Source: Methylomarinovum caldicuralii
GTDB taxonomy: Bacteria > Pseudomonadota > Gammaproteobacteria > Methylococcales > Methylothermaceae
Direction of reading: 5' to 3'
Length of the DNA: 64,000 nucleotides
NCBI RefSeq assembly: GCF_033126985.1
Contig: NZ_AP024714.1
Location: 1,752,990-1,816,989 of the forward strand
In this document: piece by piece, positions 9,062-17,901 of the stretch
Layout of the letters: every line of letters begins with the position of its first letter
How positions within the stretch are numbered: the first letter of the stretch is position 1
Notes under the pieces: model-generated
Databases searched by the model: none
What the model saw: the letters and a program-made list of their open reading frames with translations, nothing else
Told to the model about the DNA's origin: nothing
Position numbers and translations under genes: made by a program

Positions 9062-10268
9062 GCTGCTGCACCAGTGGCGTGTAAACGGAGCGGTAACGGG
9101 CCACGCTGCTCTCCCAGGTGCGCTGCTCGGTGACGAAACGCCGGCCGGCGGCCAGCACTTCCGGCCAGCGGTCCCGCGCTGCCAGCACCCGGATGACCGT
9201 CTCCACCAGGGACTCGGCCCGGCCGGCACGGAACAGGAACCCGGTCTCCCCGTCCCGGATCAGCTCCCTATGGCCGCCGACGTCCGAGGCCACCACCAGG
9301 CGGCCCCGCGCCATCGCCTCCAGGGGTTTAAGGGGCGTCACCAGTTCGGTCAGGCGCATCGGCAGGCGGGGATAGACGAAGATGTCCACCAGGTCGTAAT
9401 AGCGCGGCACCTGGTCGTGGGGCACGCGGCCGGTGAAGACGACCTTGCCGTTCAGGCCGTACTGTTCCACCTGCGCCCGCAGCGCCGCCTCCTCCGGCCC
9501 ACCGCCGACCAGCAGCAGACGCACGCGTTCGTCATGCCGCAGCAGGTCCGGCAACGCCTGGATCGCCAGGGCCAAACCCTCGTAGGCGTAGAAGGAACCG
9601 ATGAATCCCAGTACGCACTTTCCCGTTAGCCCCAGGGAACGCTGCAGCTCGGGATCTGGCTCGGTGCCGAAGGTGAAACGGCCGGGATCGACGGCGTTGG
9701 GAATCACCGTCACCTTGGCTTCGGGAATCCCGCGGGCGACGATGTCCGCTTTCAACCCCTCGCAGATGGTGGTCACGGCGTCCGCATGGCGGAACACATA
9801 GGTTTCCAGCGCCCGGGTCAGGCGGTAACGGAGGCTGCCTTCGGTGGTGGTGCCGTGATCCACGGCCGCGTCCTCCCAGAAGGCGCGGCATTCATAGACC
9901 AGCGGCAGACCATGCCGGCGGGCGGCGCGGAGGGCGGCCAGGCCGTTGAGGGCCGGGGAGTGGGCGTGGAGAATGTCAGGACGAAGCACAGGTATCAGTT
10001 CATCCAGGCGCCTTTCCAAGGCCTTTACCACAGCCCACTGGGCAACCAGTGGCAACCGTTTCTGCCAGAGCAGCGGCCCTGGGGTGCGGTGAAACTCGAA
10101 ACCGTCCACGGTCTCCTGCAACACCCCCCCAGGCCGGTGCTTGGAGGAAGTCAGATGGCAGGTTTCCCAACCCAAGGCCCGCTGCTGTTCCAGAATCGCC
10201 CGCGTGCGGAAGGTGTAGCCGCTGTGGAGGGGAATGGAATGGTCGAGGATATGGAGAATCCGCATCAT
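9054..10268 (-). CDS. PEP-CTERM/exosortase A-associated glycosyltransferase (stp3, Daro_2409 type)
   Basis: This 404-residue family 4 glycosyltransferase begins MMRILHILDHSIPLHSGYTFRTRAIL, which is the hallmark of the exosortase A-associated Daro_2409 family (TIGR04063). The donor half has GFIGSFYAYEGLALAI and LKPLEAMARGRLVVASDVGG. The start at 10268 gives a 4-bp ATGA overlap with the amidotransferase stop; a longer open frame extends to 11015 but is only the shadow of that gene. It should add a sugar to the polysaccharide precursor on the cytoplasmic face of the membrane. Confidence 0.93.
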   Translation of the reverse strand: MMRILHILDHSIPLHSGYTFRTRAILEQQRALGWETCHLTSSKHRPGGVLQETVDGFEFHRTPGPLLWQKRLPLVAQWAVVKALERRLDELIPVLRPDILHAHSPALNGLAALRAARRHGLPLVYECRAFWEDAAVDHGTTTEGSLRYRLTRALETYVFRHADAVTTICEGLKADIVARGIPEAKVTVIPNAVDPGRFTFGTEPDPELQRSLGLTGKCVLGFIGSFYAYEGLALAIQALPDLLRHDERVRLLLVGGGPEEAALRAQVEQYGLNGKVVFTGRVPHDQVPRYYDLVDIFVYPRLPMRLTELVTPLKPLEAMARGRLVVASDVGGHRELIRDGETGFLFRAGRAESLVETVIRVLAARDRWPEVLAAGRRFVTEQRTWESSVARYRSVYTPLVQQHG

Positions 10269-12145
10269 TGCCGCCGCAGGAAGGATTCGAACATCAAGAG
10301 CGACCAGATCGGCGCGCTGTAGTCGCGCAGCCCCTGCTGGTGCTGCTCCACCATGGTTTTGAGAAAACCGGGATCGAACCAGCCCGAATCGAGCATCGCC
10401 GGTCCGAGCAGGGACTGGCGGACCTTCTCCCGCAGCGGCCCACGAAACCAGGCCGCCAACGGCACGGCGAAGCCCATCTTGGGACGGTAGAGGACGCTTT
10501 CGGGCAGGTACGGCTCCAGCGCCTTCTTGAAGAGGTACTTCCCCTCCCGGCCGTTTAACTTGTACTGTGGCGGCAGGGTGGCGGCCCACTCCACCAGGGG
10601 GTGGTCGAGGATCGGCACCCGCACCTCCAGGGAATGGGCCATGCTGGCCCGGTCCACCTTGGTGAGGATGTCGCCGGGCAGATAAGTCTTGAGGTCCAGA
10701 TACTGAACCTGCAGCAAAGGATGATGGGGGGCGTTCTCGTCGTGGCGGCGCAGCACCTCGACCGCGTGGTAACCCTGCAACTCGGACCGGAACCGGTCGC
10801 TGTAGAGCTGCCGGCGCAGGCCGTCCCCCATCACCGACACGCTGTGGAAGTACCCCTCCAGGGAATCCCGCCCCAGGGACTCGAAGGTGGACTTGGCCCT
10901 GAAGATCTTCGGCGCCCAGTCGAGCTTGGGATAGACCCGCCCCAGGAAACCGAACAGGGGTCTGCGGACGGCACCGGGAATCAGCGCCCGCATTCGCTCC
11001 TCGTACACGTGCCAACGGTAGCGGCGGTAGCCAGCGAAGTTCTCGTCGCCGCCGTCGCCGGACAGGGCCACGGTGACCTGCTCCCGCGCCAGCCCGCAGA
11101 CCCGGTAGGTGGGCAGGGCCGAGCTGTCGGCGTAGGGCTCATCGTAGAGGCCGGCCAGGCGGTCGATCAGGGAGAAATCGTCGGGATCGACCTCGCGGAC
11201 CCGGTGGCGGGCCCGGCAGCGTTCGGCCACCTCGCGGGCGAATTCCACCTCGTTGAACTTCGGATCGCCGAAGGAGATGGAGCAGGCGTCCACCGGCTCG
11301 TCCATGAGCTGCGCCATCATCGCCACCACCGCGCTCGAATCCACCCCGCCGGAGAGAAACGCACCCAGGGGAACGTCGGCAATCAAACGCACGTCCACCG
11401 CCTCGCGCAGCCGGTCGATCAGACCCTCGCGGGCGGCAGCCTCATCGATGCCGGCATCGGGGGAAAAGCGGACGTCCCAGTAGCGCTCGGGACGGACCGG
11501 CTCCCCCCGGCGGACCAGCAGCCGTTCCCCCGGGGCCAGCTTGAACACTCCCTGGTAGATGGTCCTGGGATCGGGCACGTAGCCGTAGGCGAAGTATTCC
11601 TCCAGCGCCCGGGGATCGAGCTGCCGCGGCAGCCCCGGATGCAGCTGCAGGGCCTTGAGTTCGGAGGCGAAGGCGAACCAGCCGTCCTCCAGGGTGGCGT
11701 AGTAGAGCGGCTTGATGCCGAGGCGGTCGCGGGCCAGAAACAGGCTCTGGTCATCCTCGTTCCAGATGGCGAAGGCGAACATGCCGCGCAGGCGTTCGAC
11801 GCAGGCCGGCCCCCAGGCTTTCCAGGCGTAGAGGATGACCTCGGTGTCGCAGCGGGTCCGGAAGCGATAACCCAGTCCCTCCAATTCCCGGCGCAGCTGG
11901 GGAAAATTGTAGACCTCACCGTTGTAGGTGATGACCGTGCAGCCGTCGGCGCTGACCATGGGCTGGGCCCCACTCTCCAGATCGATGATCGCCAGGCGCC
12001 GGTGCCCCAGCCCCAGACCGGGGCGCACCTCCAGGCCGCTGCCGTCGGGGCCGCGGTGGATCTGGCGGTCGTTCATCTGCTGCAGCAGGGCACGGTCCAC
12101 CTCGCGCCTGCCCTCCAGATCCATCATGCCGACGATGCCGCACAT
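10265..12145 (-). CDS. Exosortase A system-associated amidotransferase (asparagine synthase type)
   Basis: This 626-residue protein begins MCGIVGMMDLEGRREVD, so the N-terminal nucleophilic Cys2 of the glutaminase domain is present. It also has RGPDGSGLEVRPGLGLGHRRLAIIDL and the synthetase loop FLSGGVDSSAVVAM at about residue 260. It matches the XrtA-associated amidotransferase family (TIGR03108). It should use glutamine and ATP to amidate a carboxyl, probably on a sugar or lipid-linked intermediate, rather than make free asparagine. It lies 5 bp after the stp2 gene and is coupled to stp3. Contrast the paralogue at 4750-6549, whose cysteine is lost. Confidence 0.93.
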   Translation of the reverse strand: MCGIVGMMDLEGRREVDRALLQQMNDRQIHRGPDGSGLEVRPGLGLGHRRLAIIDLESGAQPMVSADGCTVITYNGEVYNFPQLRRELEGLGYRFRTRCDTEVILYAWKAWGPACVERLRGMFAFAIWNEDDQSLFLARDRLGIKPLYYATLEDGWFAFASELKALQLHPGLPRQLDPRALEEYFAYGYVPDPRTIYQGVFKLAPGERLLVRRGEPVRPERYWDVRFSPDAGIDEAAAREGLIDRLREAVDVRLIADVPLGAFLSGGVDSSAVVAMMAQLMDEPVDACSISFGDPKFNEVEFAREVAERCRARHRVREVDPDDFSLIDRLAGLYDEPYADSSALPTYRVCGLAREQVTVALSGDGGDENFAGYRRYRWHVYEERMRALIPGAVRRPLFGFLGRVYPKLDWAPKIFRAKSTFESLGRDSLEGYFHSVSVMGDGLRRQLYSDRFRSELQGYHAVEVLRRHDENAPHHPLLQVQYLDLKTYLPGDILTKVDRASMAHSLEVRVPILDHPLVEWAATLPPQYKLNGREGKYLFKKALEPYLPESVLYRPKMGFAVPLAAWFRGPLREKVRQSLLGPAMLDSGWFDPGFLKTMVEQHQQGLRDYSAPIWSLLMFESFLRRQ

Positions 12146-12150
12146 AACGT

Positions 12151-13311
12151 CTAGTTTCTCCCCTGTTGGATGCTTGTCAATTGATGCTCGTACAACGCCT
12201 GATAACGCTGCACCATGGTCTCAATGCTGTACTGTTCCCGACACCGCGCCAGCGCCTCATTCCCCTGCCGCTGTCGCAGCGAACCGTCTTCGAGATAAGG
12301 GATCAAGGATGTGGCCATCGCCCCCCAGTCTCCCGGCGGCACCAATGTCCCTGTCACCCCCTCCGTGACCAGCTCCGGATTCCCCCCCACCCTCGTGGCC
12401 ACCACCGGCAGTCCGGTGGCCATGGCCTCGAGGATGGTGTTGGAGATCCCCTCGGCCCGCGAGGGCAGGACGAAAACGTCCAGGCCGCGCAGAATCCGCG
12501 GGATGTCGTCGCGTTCCCCGGGAAGCCAGGCCAGATCCCCCACCCCCGCCTGCGCCAGCAGGCTCTCGCATTCTGTCCGCAAGGGGCCGTCTCCCACCAT
12601 CACCAGGCGCGCCCTTCGCTTCAGATCCGGATTCCCTTGCAGCATTTCAATGAAAGCCCGCGCCAGGGTGGTCTGGTCCTTGACCCCGTGCATCCGCCCC
12701 ACGGTGCCGATCAGTACCAGTTCCGGGCCGGTAAAGGGGCAGCCGGGAATCGGTTCCCTCCCCTCAGTCGGGGGATGGAAAACGGTCGTATCGACGCCGT
12801 TGCAGATGCGGGTGACCTTCTCCCTGGGGACCCCGATGCGCTCAATCAGGTACTCCTCCAGTTGGCGGGACAGGGGAATGTAACGGTGGACCAGGGGCCG
12901 GAAGGCGCGCCGCAGCCACTGATACTTGCGGCTGTTGCCCTCGGGGTCGAAGACGTCCCAGCCGTGCTCGCCGTGGATCCGCACCGGCACCCCGGCCAGA
13001 AACGCCGGCAGCTGGCATTCCAGGGTCGCCAGATTGCGGGTGTGGACGATGGCGGGACGCAGCCTGCGGAACAAGTGATAGAGGCGCCGGTACAAGCCCA
13101 GGTCCTGGCCTTCCCGCCTGTGCATTTCGTAGATCGCCACGTCGTCCCGACGGATGCGGTGGCGAAAGTCGGTGGCCTCGGTGAGACAGACGATGGCGTG
13201 GCGGAATTTCTCTTCCGGCAGATGGTTGATCAGATTGACCAGACCATTCTCCAGGCCGCCGACCCCAAGGCGGTGGATGACGTGGACGATGAGCGGAGGA
13301 TCAGCCGCCAT
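12151..13311 (-). CDS. Sugar transferase, PEP-CTERM/EpsH1 system-associated (stp2)
   Basis: This 386-residue family 4 glycosyltransferase begins with PLIVHVIHRLGVGGLENGLVNLINHLP and has VHTRNLATLECQLPAFLAGVPVRIHGEHGWD, both characteristic of the exosortase A-associated stp2 family (TIGR03088). The donor domain has GTVGRMHGVKDQTTLARAF and the EX7E-type SNTILEAMATGLPVVATRVGG. Its first 11 bases overlap the 3' end of xrtA, so translation is probably coupled. It acts in cytoplasmic assembly of the repeat unit. Confidence 0.93.
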   Translation of the reverse strand: MAADPPLIVHVIHRLGVGGLENGLVNLINHLPEEKFRHAIVCLTEATDFRHRIRRDDVAIYEMHRREGQDLGLYRRLYHLFRRLRPAIVHTRNLATLECQLPAFLAGVPVRIHGEHGWDVFDPEGNSRKYQWLRRAFRPLVHRYIPLSRQLEEYLIERIGVPREKVTRICNGVDTTVFHPPTEGREPIPGCPFTGPELVLIGTVGRMHGVKDQTTLARAFIEMLQGNPDLKRRARLVMVGDGPLRTECESLLAQAGVGDLAWLPGERDDIPRILRGLDVFVLPSRAEGISNTILEAMATGLPVVATRVGGNPELVTEGVTGTLVPPGDWGAMATSLIPYLEDGSLRQRQGNEALARCREQYSIETMVQRYQALYEHQLTSIQQGRN

Positions 13312-14848
13312 GGCGCTCGCTCTCCTCCAGGCTGCGCTCGATGGCCGGCAGGGCGCTGCGACTGAACGCCCGCAGCACCGTTCTGGCCTCGGTCGGATCG
13401 TCCTCGTATTCCACCGCCATCACCACCCCGGCCGCGTCGCGGGGCCGGCCCAGGAGCTTGTCCCGGGCCTCCAGAACCTTGGCCAGAGGATCGTTGACGG
13501 TGAAACGGCCGGAGACCCAGTTCCAGCGCCACACCAGCAGCTTCTGACCAAAATGGGACTGCAGCACCCCCTCGCGCACCGAGCCGGCGACCGAATCGGC
13601 CGTATCATGCTCCCAGGGCATCTTCCACACCGGATGCTTCTGGGGGATGAGGATGTTCTGGGAGTTGACCAGCTCCCGCCCCTGGGCCTGGGTGCGGTAG
13701 TAGAGCACGTAGACGGCGACCCGGTGACGGCCGTCGCTGTAGACCGCGCTGCGCTTGGCGTCGGGATAGAGATAGCGGGGCTCCCAGGGAGTCAGCGGCT
13801 CGGACACCGCCTCCCAGGCGTCGATCCGCACCGGCAACTGCAGCTGCACCGGCGCGGTGCGCGCCAGCGTCAACGCCTGGATCCGGGCGGCCTGCAGCGG
13901 CCAGACGGCCGCCACGCCCGCAGCCAGCACGGCGACGCCGAGGGCCGAACCCCAGCGGAAACGTCCCGCCGCCTCCATGGCAGGGACGGCCGCAGGCTTG
14001 TTATCTCCTTGTTCCGGCGTTTCCCGCCAGAACGAGCCGATCCAGAACATCAGCAGCATCACCAGGCCAAAGAACACCCAGCCGTAGATGTAATGGTCCA
14101 CCCCGAGCGCCAGTTTCATGTCGCTGAGATGGGCAATCATGACGATCATGAACGCCCGCAGGCCGTTGGCGATGACCGGAAACACCATCGCCAGGGCGAT
14201 GAAGGCCAGCCGCCGCCCCAGGCTGCGGTAGTTGAGATAGGCGTAGAGGCAGCCCAGGGTGATCGAGGCGATCAGGTAACGGATGCCGCTGCAGCCCTCC
14301 ACCACCGACCAGTCCCCGGAGGGGATACTGAAGAATGTCCCTTCCCGATAAACCGGAATCCCCACCAGGCGGATCATCGCCACGGTGAAGTCGGCGGTGA
14401 AGTTCATCAGCGGGGGAATCAGGAACTCCCCCATGGGCACGGCGAAGAACAGGAAACCCAGCGGGAAGGCTATCTCCCAGACCAGCCGCCAGCCAAGCAC
14501 CGCCCATACTGCCACGATCAGCATGGCCACGAAAGCCAGCTGCTGCACTACCAGCACGTCCACCACCCGCGCCGTCAGCCAGCCAAGACCGAACAGCGCC
14601 AGCACCGGCACGGCACGCCAGTCGGGACGGGGCTGCAGCTGCCGCAGACGGTCGCGCCGGCGCCAGATCAACCACAGACTGATGGGGAAGATCAGGAAAC
14701 CGTGGGTGAAGGTCTCCGAACGCTCCCAGATGGCCACCATCGAGGCGAAGGTCTGCCAGTACAGCGCGAACAGGGCGGCCAGGACCAGCGCCAGCAGGAG
14801 GAGAGCGGATTTCCAGGGATCCGCGGCGAATGACGGCAAGACGGTCAC
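13301..14848 (-). CDS. xrtA: Exosortase A (XrtA) fused to EpsI domain
   Basis: This 515-residue protein is a membrane transpeptidase that removes PEP-CTERM sorting signals and links the protein to a surface glycan or lipid. The N-terminal 300 residues form about eight membrane segments and carry the exosortase triad: Cys at about residue 186 (VEGCSGIRY), Arg at about 231 (NGLRAFMIV) and His at about 252 (GVDHYIYGW). Residues from about 320 to the end form a soluble EpsI-type domain (TIGR02914-like), fused here as in many XrtA proteins. A GTG start at 14848 is chosen because it overlaps the preceding stop as GTGA; an ATG at 14890 is possible. No PEP-CTERM substrate lies in this window. Confidence 0.93.
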   Translation of the reverse strand: MTVLPSFAADPWKSALLLLALVLAALFALYWQTFASMVAIWERSETFTHGFLIFPISLWLIWRRRDRLRQLQPRPDWRAVPVLALFGLGWLTARVVDVLVVQQLAFVAMLIVAVWAVLGWRLVWEIAFPLGFLFFAVPMGEFLIPPLMNFTADFTVAMIRLVGIPVYREGTFFSIPSGDWSVVEGCSGIRYLIASITLGCLYAYLNYRSLGRRLAFIALAMVFPVIANGLRAFMIVMIAHLSDMKLALGVDHYIYGWVFFGLVMLLMFWIGSFWRETPEQGDNKPAAVPAMEAAGRFRWGSALGVAVLAAGVAAVWPLQAARIQALTLARTAPVQLQLPVRIDAWEAVSEPLTPWEPRYLYPDAKRSAVYSDGRHRVAVYVLYYRTQAQGRELVNSQNILIPQKHPVWKMPWEHDTADSVAGSVREGVLQSHFGQKLLVWRWNWVSGRFTVNDPLAKVLEARDKLLGRPRDAAGVVMAVEYEDDPTEARTVLRAFSRSALPAIERSLEESERHGG

Positions 14849-16041
14849 CTCTCCAGCAGCATGTGCAGTTTTTCGATATGCCTGTCCCAACTATAGCGCT
14901 TTTCCACGAAACGGCGATTGACCTGGGAAAAGCGGGGCAGAAAGTCCGGATTTTCCAGGGCCTCGGCCACCCGTGTGGCCATGGTCCCCGGGTCTTCGGT
15001 CACTTCCAGGTCGAGCCCCTCCTCCACCGCCAGTCCGTCAAGGGCCTGGGGAGAGGCGAGCAGGGATTTGGCCATCGCCATGGCCTCGAGCACCTTGTTC
15101 TGAATCCCCCGGGCCACCCGCAGCGGCGCGACTGCCAGCCGGGCGTGGGCCAGATAAGGGCGGATGTCGGCCACCTGCCCGGTGACGACGATTCCCTCGC
15201 GCCGCCCCAAAAGGCGTACCGCCTCGGTCGGACGGGCGCCGACGATATAGAAGCGGGCCTCCACGTGATGCTGCAGGATGCGGGGAAAGACCTGGTCGGC
15301 GAACCAGCGCACCGCGTCGATGTTGGGCCAGTAGTCCATCGCTCCGGTGAACACCAGCGCCTGCTCGCCGGGCCGGTAGGGATTGGGAAACTCCCTGCCG
15401 CCCCGAAAGTAGGCCAGATCGACGCCGTTCTCGACGAAATCCACCTTCTCCGCCGCCTCGGGCGCCAAGCGGCGGAACAGCTCCGCCTCGGCCTCGGAAA
15501 CGAACAGGGACAGGTCGAAGTCGCGGGCCACCCGGCGGTCGTAGGCGAGCAGCTTTTCCGCCTCGCGGCGATAGATCCAGCGGCTCCAGAAAGGCTTGCG
15601 GCGGGCGTACTGGCGCCACTTGTCCGAATCGACATCGACGAAATCGATGAGCTTTTTCACCGGGCAGCCGGCATCGACGAACTGCGCCATCGCCGAGGAG
15701 AACACGAAGACGGTGTCGACCGCGCCGCGGGCCACCAACTCTCCGGCCCAGCGCCGCAGCCTGGCGTTGGCGTAGTACGGCAGGGTCAAAGGATCGCCCG
15801 TCGCCAGCCCCTTCAGGCTGCGCAGCCTGGCCGGGCCGGGAGACAGGGGCAGCAGCAGCGCCTCCTCGCAGTAGTCGCGCAGCGCGTCGGCGTGGGCCCA
15901 GTCGGCCGCGTCGTCCACGAAGGTGCCCAGCCACAGCCGGTGCCGTTGCGACAGGGCCTTGAGCCAGTGGAACGAGCGGATCTTGTCCCCCTTGTTGGGG
16001 GGATAGGGAATCCGGTGGGCGAGAAACAGAACCTTGGCCAT
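14845..16041 (-). CDS. Sugar transferase, PEP-CTERM/EpsH1 system-associated (stp1)
   Basis: This 398-residue glycosyltransferase begins AKVLFLAHRIPYPPNKGDKIRS, diagnostic of the stp1 family of exosortase A loci (TIGR03087). Later it has FVENGVDLAYFRG, LVFTGAMDYWPNIDAVRWF and RGIQNKVLEAMAMAKSLLAS, typical GT-B donor-site elements. The start ATG overlaps the stop of the FemAB-like gene by one base (TGATG) and the stop overlaps the xrtA start by 4 bp. It should act early in assembly of the exopolysaccharide repeat unit. Its donor sugar is unknown. Confidence 0.93.
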   Translation of the reverse strand: MAKVLFLAHRIPYPPNKGDKIRSFHWLKALSQRHRLWLGTFVDDAADWAHADALRDYCEEALLLPLSPGPARLRSLKGLATGDPLTLPYYANARLRRWAGELVARGAVDTVFVFSSAMAQFVDAGCPVKKLIDFVDVDSDKWRQYARRKPFWSRWIYRREAEKLLAYDRRVARDFDLSLFVSEAEAELFRRLAPEAAEKVDFVENGVDLAYFRGGREFPNPYRPGEQALVFTGAMDYWPNIDAVRWFADQVFPRILQHHVEARFYIVGARPTEAVRLLGRREGIVVTGQVADIRPYLAHARLAVAPLRVARGIQNKVLEAMAMAKSLLASPQALDGLAVEEGLDLEVTEDPGTMATRVAEALENPDFLPRFSQVNRRFVEKRYSWDRHIEKLHMLLER

Positions 16042-17063
16042 CAGCCCAGATCGCGCGCCAGCCAGGGACCGATCAGCTTGCTCAGCGGCAGCGGCAGCCT
16101 CCGCCAGGCGCGGATGAACAGCTGATACTTGGGATTGAGGGGATTGATGTCGGGCATTTCCCGGGCGCGCACCAGATCGAACTCGTAGTACAGCGGCTCG
16201 GGCTCGAAACCCCAGTGCTTCTTGAAGCGGTAGGAGCCGGTGCCCTTCTTGCTGCGGCCGTAGTCGAACACCCGGATCCCCTTTTCCACCGCCCGGCGCA
16301 TGACCTCCCAGTACATGAAGTCGTTGGCGTACAGGTGACGCGCCTCGGCGGTGCCGCCGCCGTAATAGGGCAGCACCTCGTCGCGGAAGTAGAAGCTCAT
16401 CACCCCGGCCACCGGCCGGCCCTGGTGTTCCACAATCAGGATTTCGCAGCGGTCGCCGAAGGTCTCCTTCAAAGCCCGGAAATAGCCTTTTGGGAAAACC
16501 GGCGTGCCCAGGTTGCGCACGCTTTCGGCATAAACCTCGTACAGACGGTCGATGCCGTCATCAATCACCGAGGTCAGCCCCGCCTTGATGCCCTTGCGGA
16601 TCATCGCCCGCTGCTTGCGCGGCACTGCCTTGAGGTTGGCCTCCGGGTCGGGATCGAGTGCCTTGCGGAAGGTGACGTAGAGATCCTTGGTCGGTCTGGC
16701 CCTGTCCGAAGGGCGGCGCAAACGCCATTCCAGATAGTCGACGCCGAGCGCCTGGGCCTGCCGCAGCGCCTCCCGTTCCAGCCGTTCCCTGATTGAATCG
16801 TCATCGGCCAGGGCGCCGCCGTAGACGCAGAAGGGAGTGGAGATCAGGGCGTTGGCGAACAGCCGGCTGGCGATGTGGCCCAGCGGCAGAATCCCGACGA
16901 TCTTCCCTTCGTCCTCGACATAACGATAGTGGGTGCGGTGGCCCAGGGAATCCTCCAGCACCGCCTGCCAGCCGCTTAGATGGAAGAAAGTCCCTTCCGG
17001 GTGGTTTTCCACATAGGCGTCCCAGCGCCCGGCTTCCGACGGGGTCAACGGTTCAATTCGCAT
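16041..17063 (-). CDS. FemAB-related protein, XrtA/PEP-CTERM system-associated
   Basis: This 340-residue protein has two GNAT-like halves. FFHLSGWQAVLEDSLGHRTHY near the N-terminus, LGVDYLEWRLRRP in the middle, and VFDYGRSKKGTGSYRFKKHWGFEPEPLYYEF near the C-terminus match the exosortase-associated FemAB family (TIGR03019). Members are thought to be acyl or aminoacyl transferases that modify a cell-envelope glycan, but the reaction is not established. The gene overlaps the deacetylase gene by 11 bp and the stp1 start by 1 bp, and so belongs to the operon. Confidence 0.92.
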   Translation of the reverse strand: MRIEPLTPSEAGRWDAYVENHPEGTFFHLSGWQAVLEDSLGHRTHYRYVEDEGKIVGILPLGHIASRLFANALISTPFCVYGGALADDDSIRERLEREALRQAQALGVDYLEWRLRRPSDRARPTKDLYVTFRKALDPDPEANLKAVPRKQRAMIRKGIKAGLTSVIDDGIDRLYEVYAESVRNLGTPVFPKGYFRALKETFGDRCEILIVEHQGRPVAGVMSFYFRDEVLPYYGGGTAEARHLYANDFMYWEVMRRAVEKGIRVFDYGRSKKGTGSYRFKKHWGFEPEPLYYEFDLVRAREMPDINPLNPKYQLFIRAWRRLPLPLSKLIGPWLARDLG

Positions 17064-17901
17064 AGGCGGCCCGATTCAGAAAGACATTGGCAACGGTGTC
17101 CCAGGCAAAGTCCTGCAGCAGGCGGCGGAGACGGGATTCCATCCGTCCGAGGTTGAGATAGTGGCGCACCCGGGTCTTGAGCCCCAGCCCTTGGGGCCTC
17201 GGCTGGCCGGGATCGATCTCCCAGGGATGGAAGTAGAAGATCGCCGACTGACCTTCGCGGTTCACCCGACGCAATTGCCAGCGGCTGAAGGCATACGGAT
17301 ACAAGCGGAAGAACCCCCCGCCGCCGCAGGGCCAGCGTCTGCCGAGAAAATCACAGGTAGTGATAGGGATTTCCAGCAGCTGCGAGGCCGTCTCGGGGCG
17401 GAAGGCGAAGCGCGGCGCCTCGGGCATGCCGTAAAGGTCGTGTTTGACCGGATAGATGCTGGAACTGTAGCGGAATCCGACCTGCTGCAGAATCTCCAGG
17501 GCCCAGAGGTTGTCGCGGCCGATGGAGTAGCTCGCAGCCCGGTAGCCGATCACCGCCACCCCGCCGGTGTCCTCGAGCAGTTTCTTGGCGCGGGTGACAT
17601 CCTCACGGAAGGCTTCCGGGGTCTGCTCGGTGGCACGGCGGTGGTCGTAACCGTGACAGGCCAGTTCGTGCCCGGCGGCCACGATCTCACGGATCAGCCC
17701 CGGATAGCGTTCGGCCACCCAGCCGAGGGTGAAGAAAGTCGCCTTGATTCCGGCCTCGTCGAACAGGGCCAGCACCCGCTCGGTGTTGGCCTGGACCCGG
17801 TGGGGCCAGCGGTCCCAGTCCCGGCGGTCGATATGCGGCTCGAAAGCGGAGACCTGGAAGTAGTCCTCCACGTCTACGCTCATGGCGTTGGTCGGCGTCA
17901 T
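17053..17901 (-). CDS. XrtA system polysaccharide deacetylase
   Basis: This 282-residue NodB-fold deacetylase starts MTPTNAMSVDVEDYFQVSAFEP, the signature of the exosortase A-associated family (TIGR03006). The catalytic Asp lies in SVDVEDYF, and the metal-binding HxxxH-type motif lies in HELACHGYDHRR. No signal peptide is seen. It probably removes N-acetyl groups from an amino-sugar-containing precursor, which fits the adjacent UDP-GlcNAc 2-epimerase gene. The ATG at 17901 is chosen over the longer frame to 17955 because it gives the usual 4-bp ATGA overlap with wecB and starts the conserved domain. Confidence 0.93.
   Translation of the reverse strand: MTPTNAMSVDVEDYFQVSAFEPHIDRRDWDRWPHRVQANTERVLALFDEAGIKATFFTLGWVAERYPGLIREIVAAGHELACHGYDHRRATEQTPEAFREDVTRAKKLLEDTGGVAVIGYRAASYSIGRDNLWALEILQQVGFRYSSSIYPVKHDLYGMPEAPRFAFRPETASQLLEIPITTCDFLGRRWPCGGGGFFRLYPYAFSRWQLRRVNREGQSAIFYFHPWEIDPGQPRPQGLGLKTRVRHYLNLGRMESRLRRLLQDFAWDTVANVFLNRAAYAN

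Noticed and set aside
10601-12154. A 517-codon plus-strand open frame opposite the amidotransferase gene
   Set aside because: It is a high-GC antisense frame without domain motifs; the opposite strand codes a complete conserved amidotransferase.
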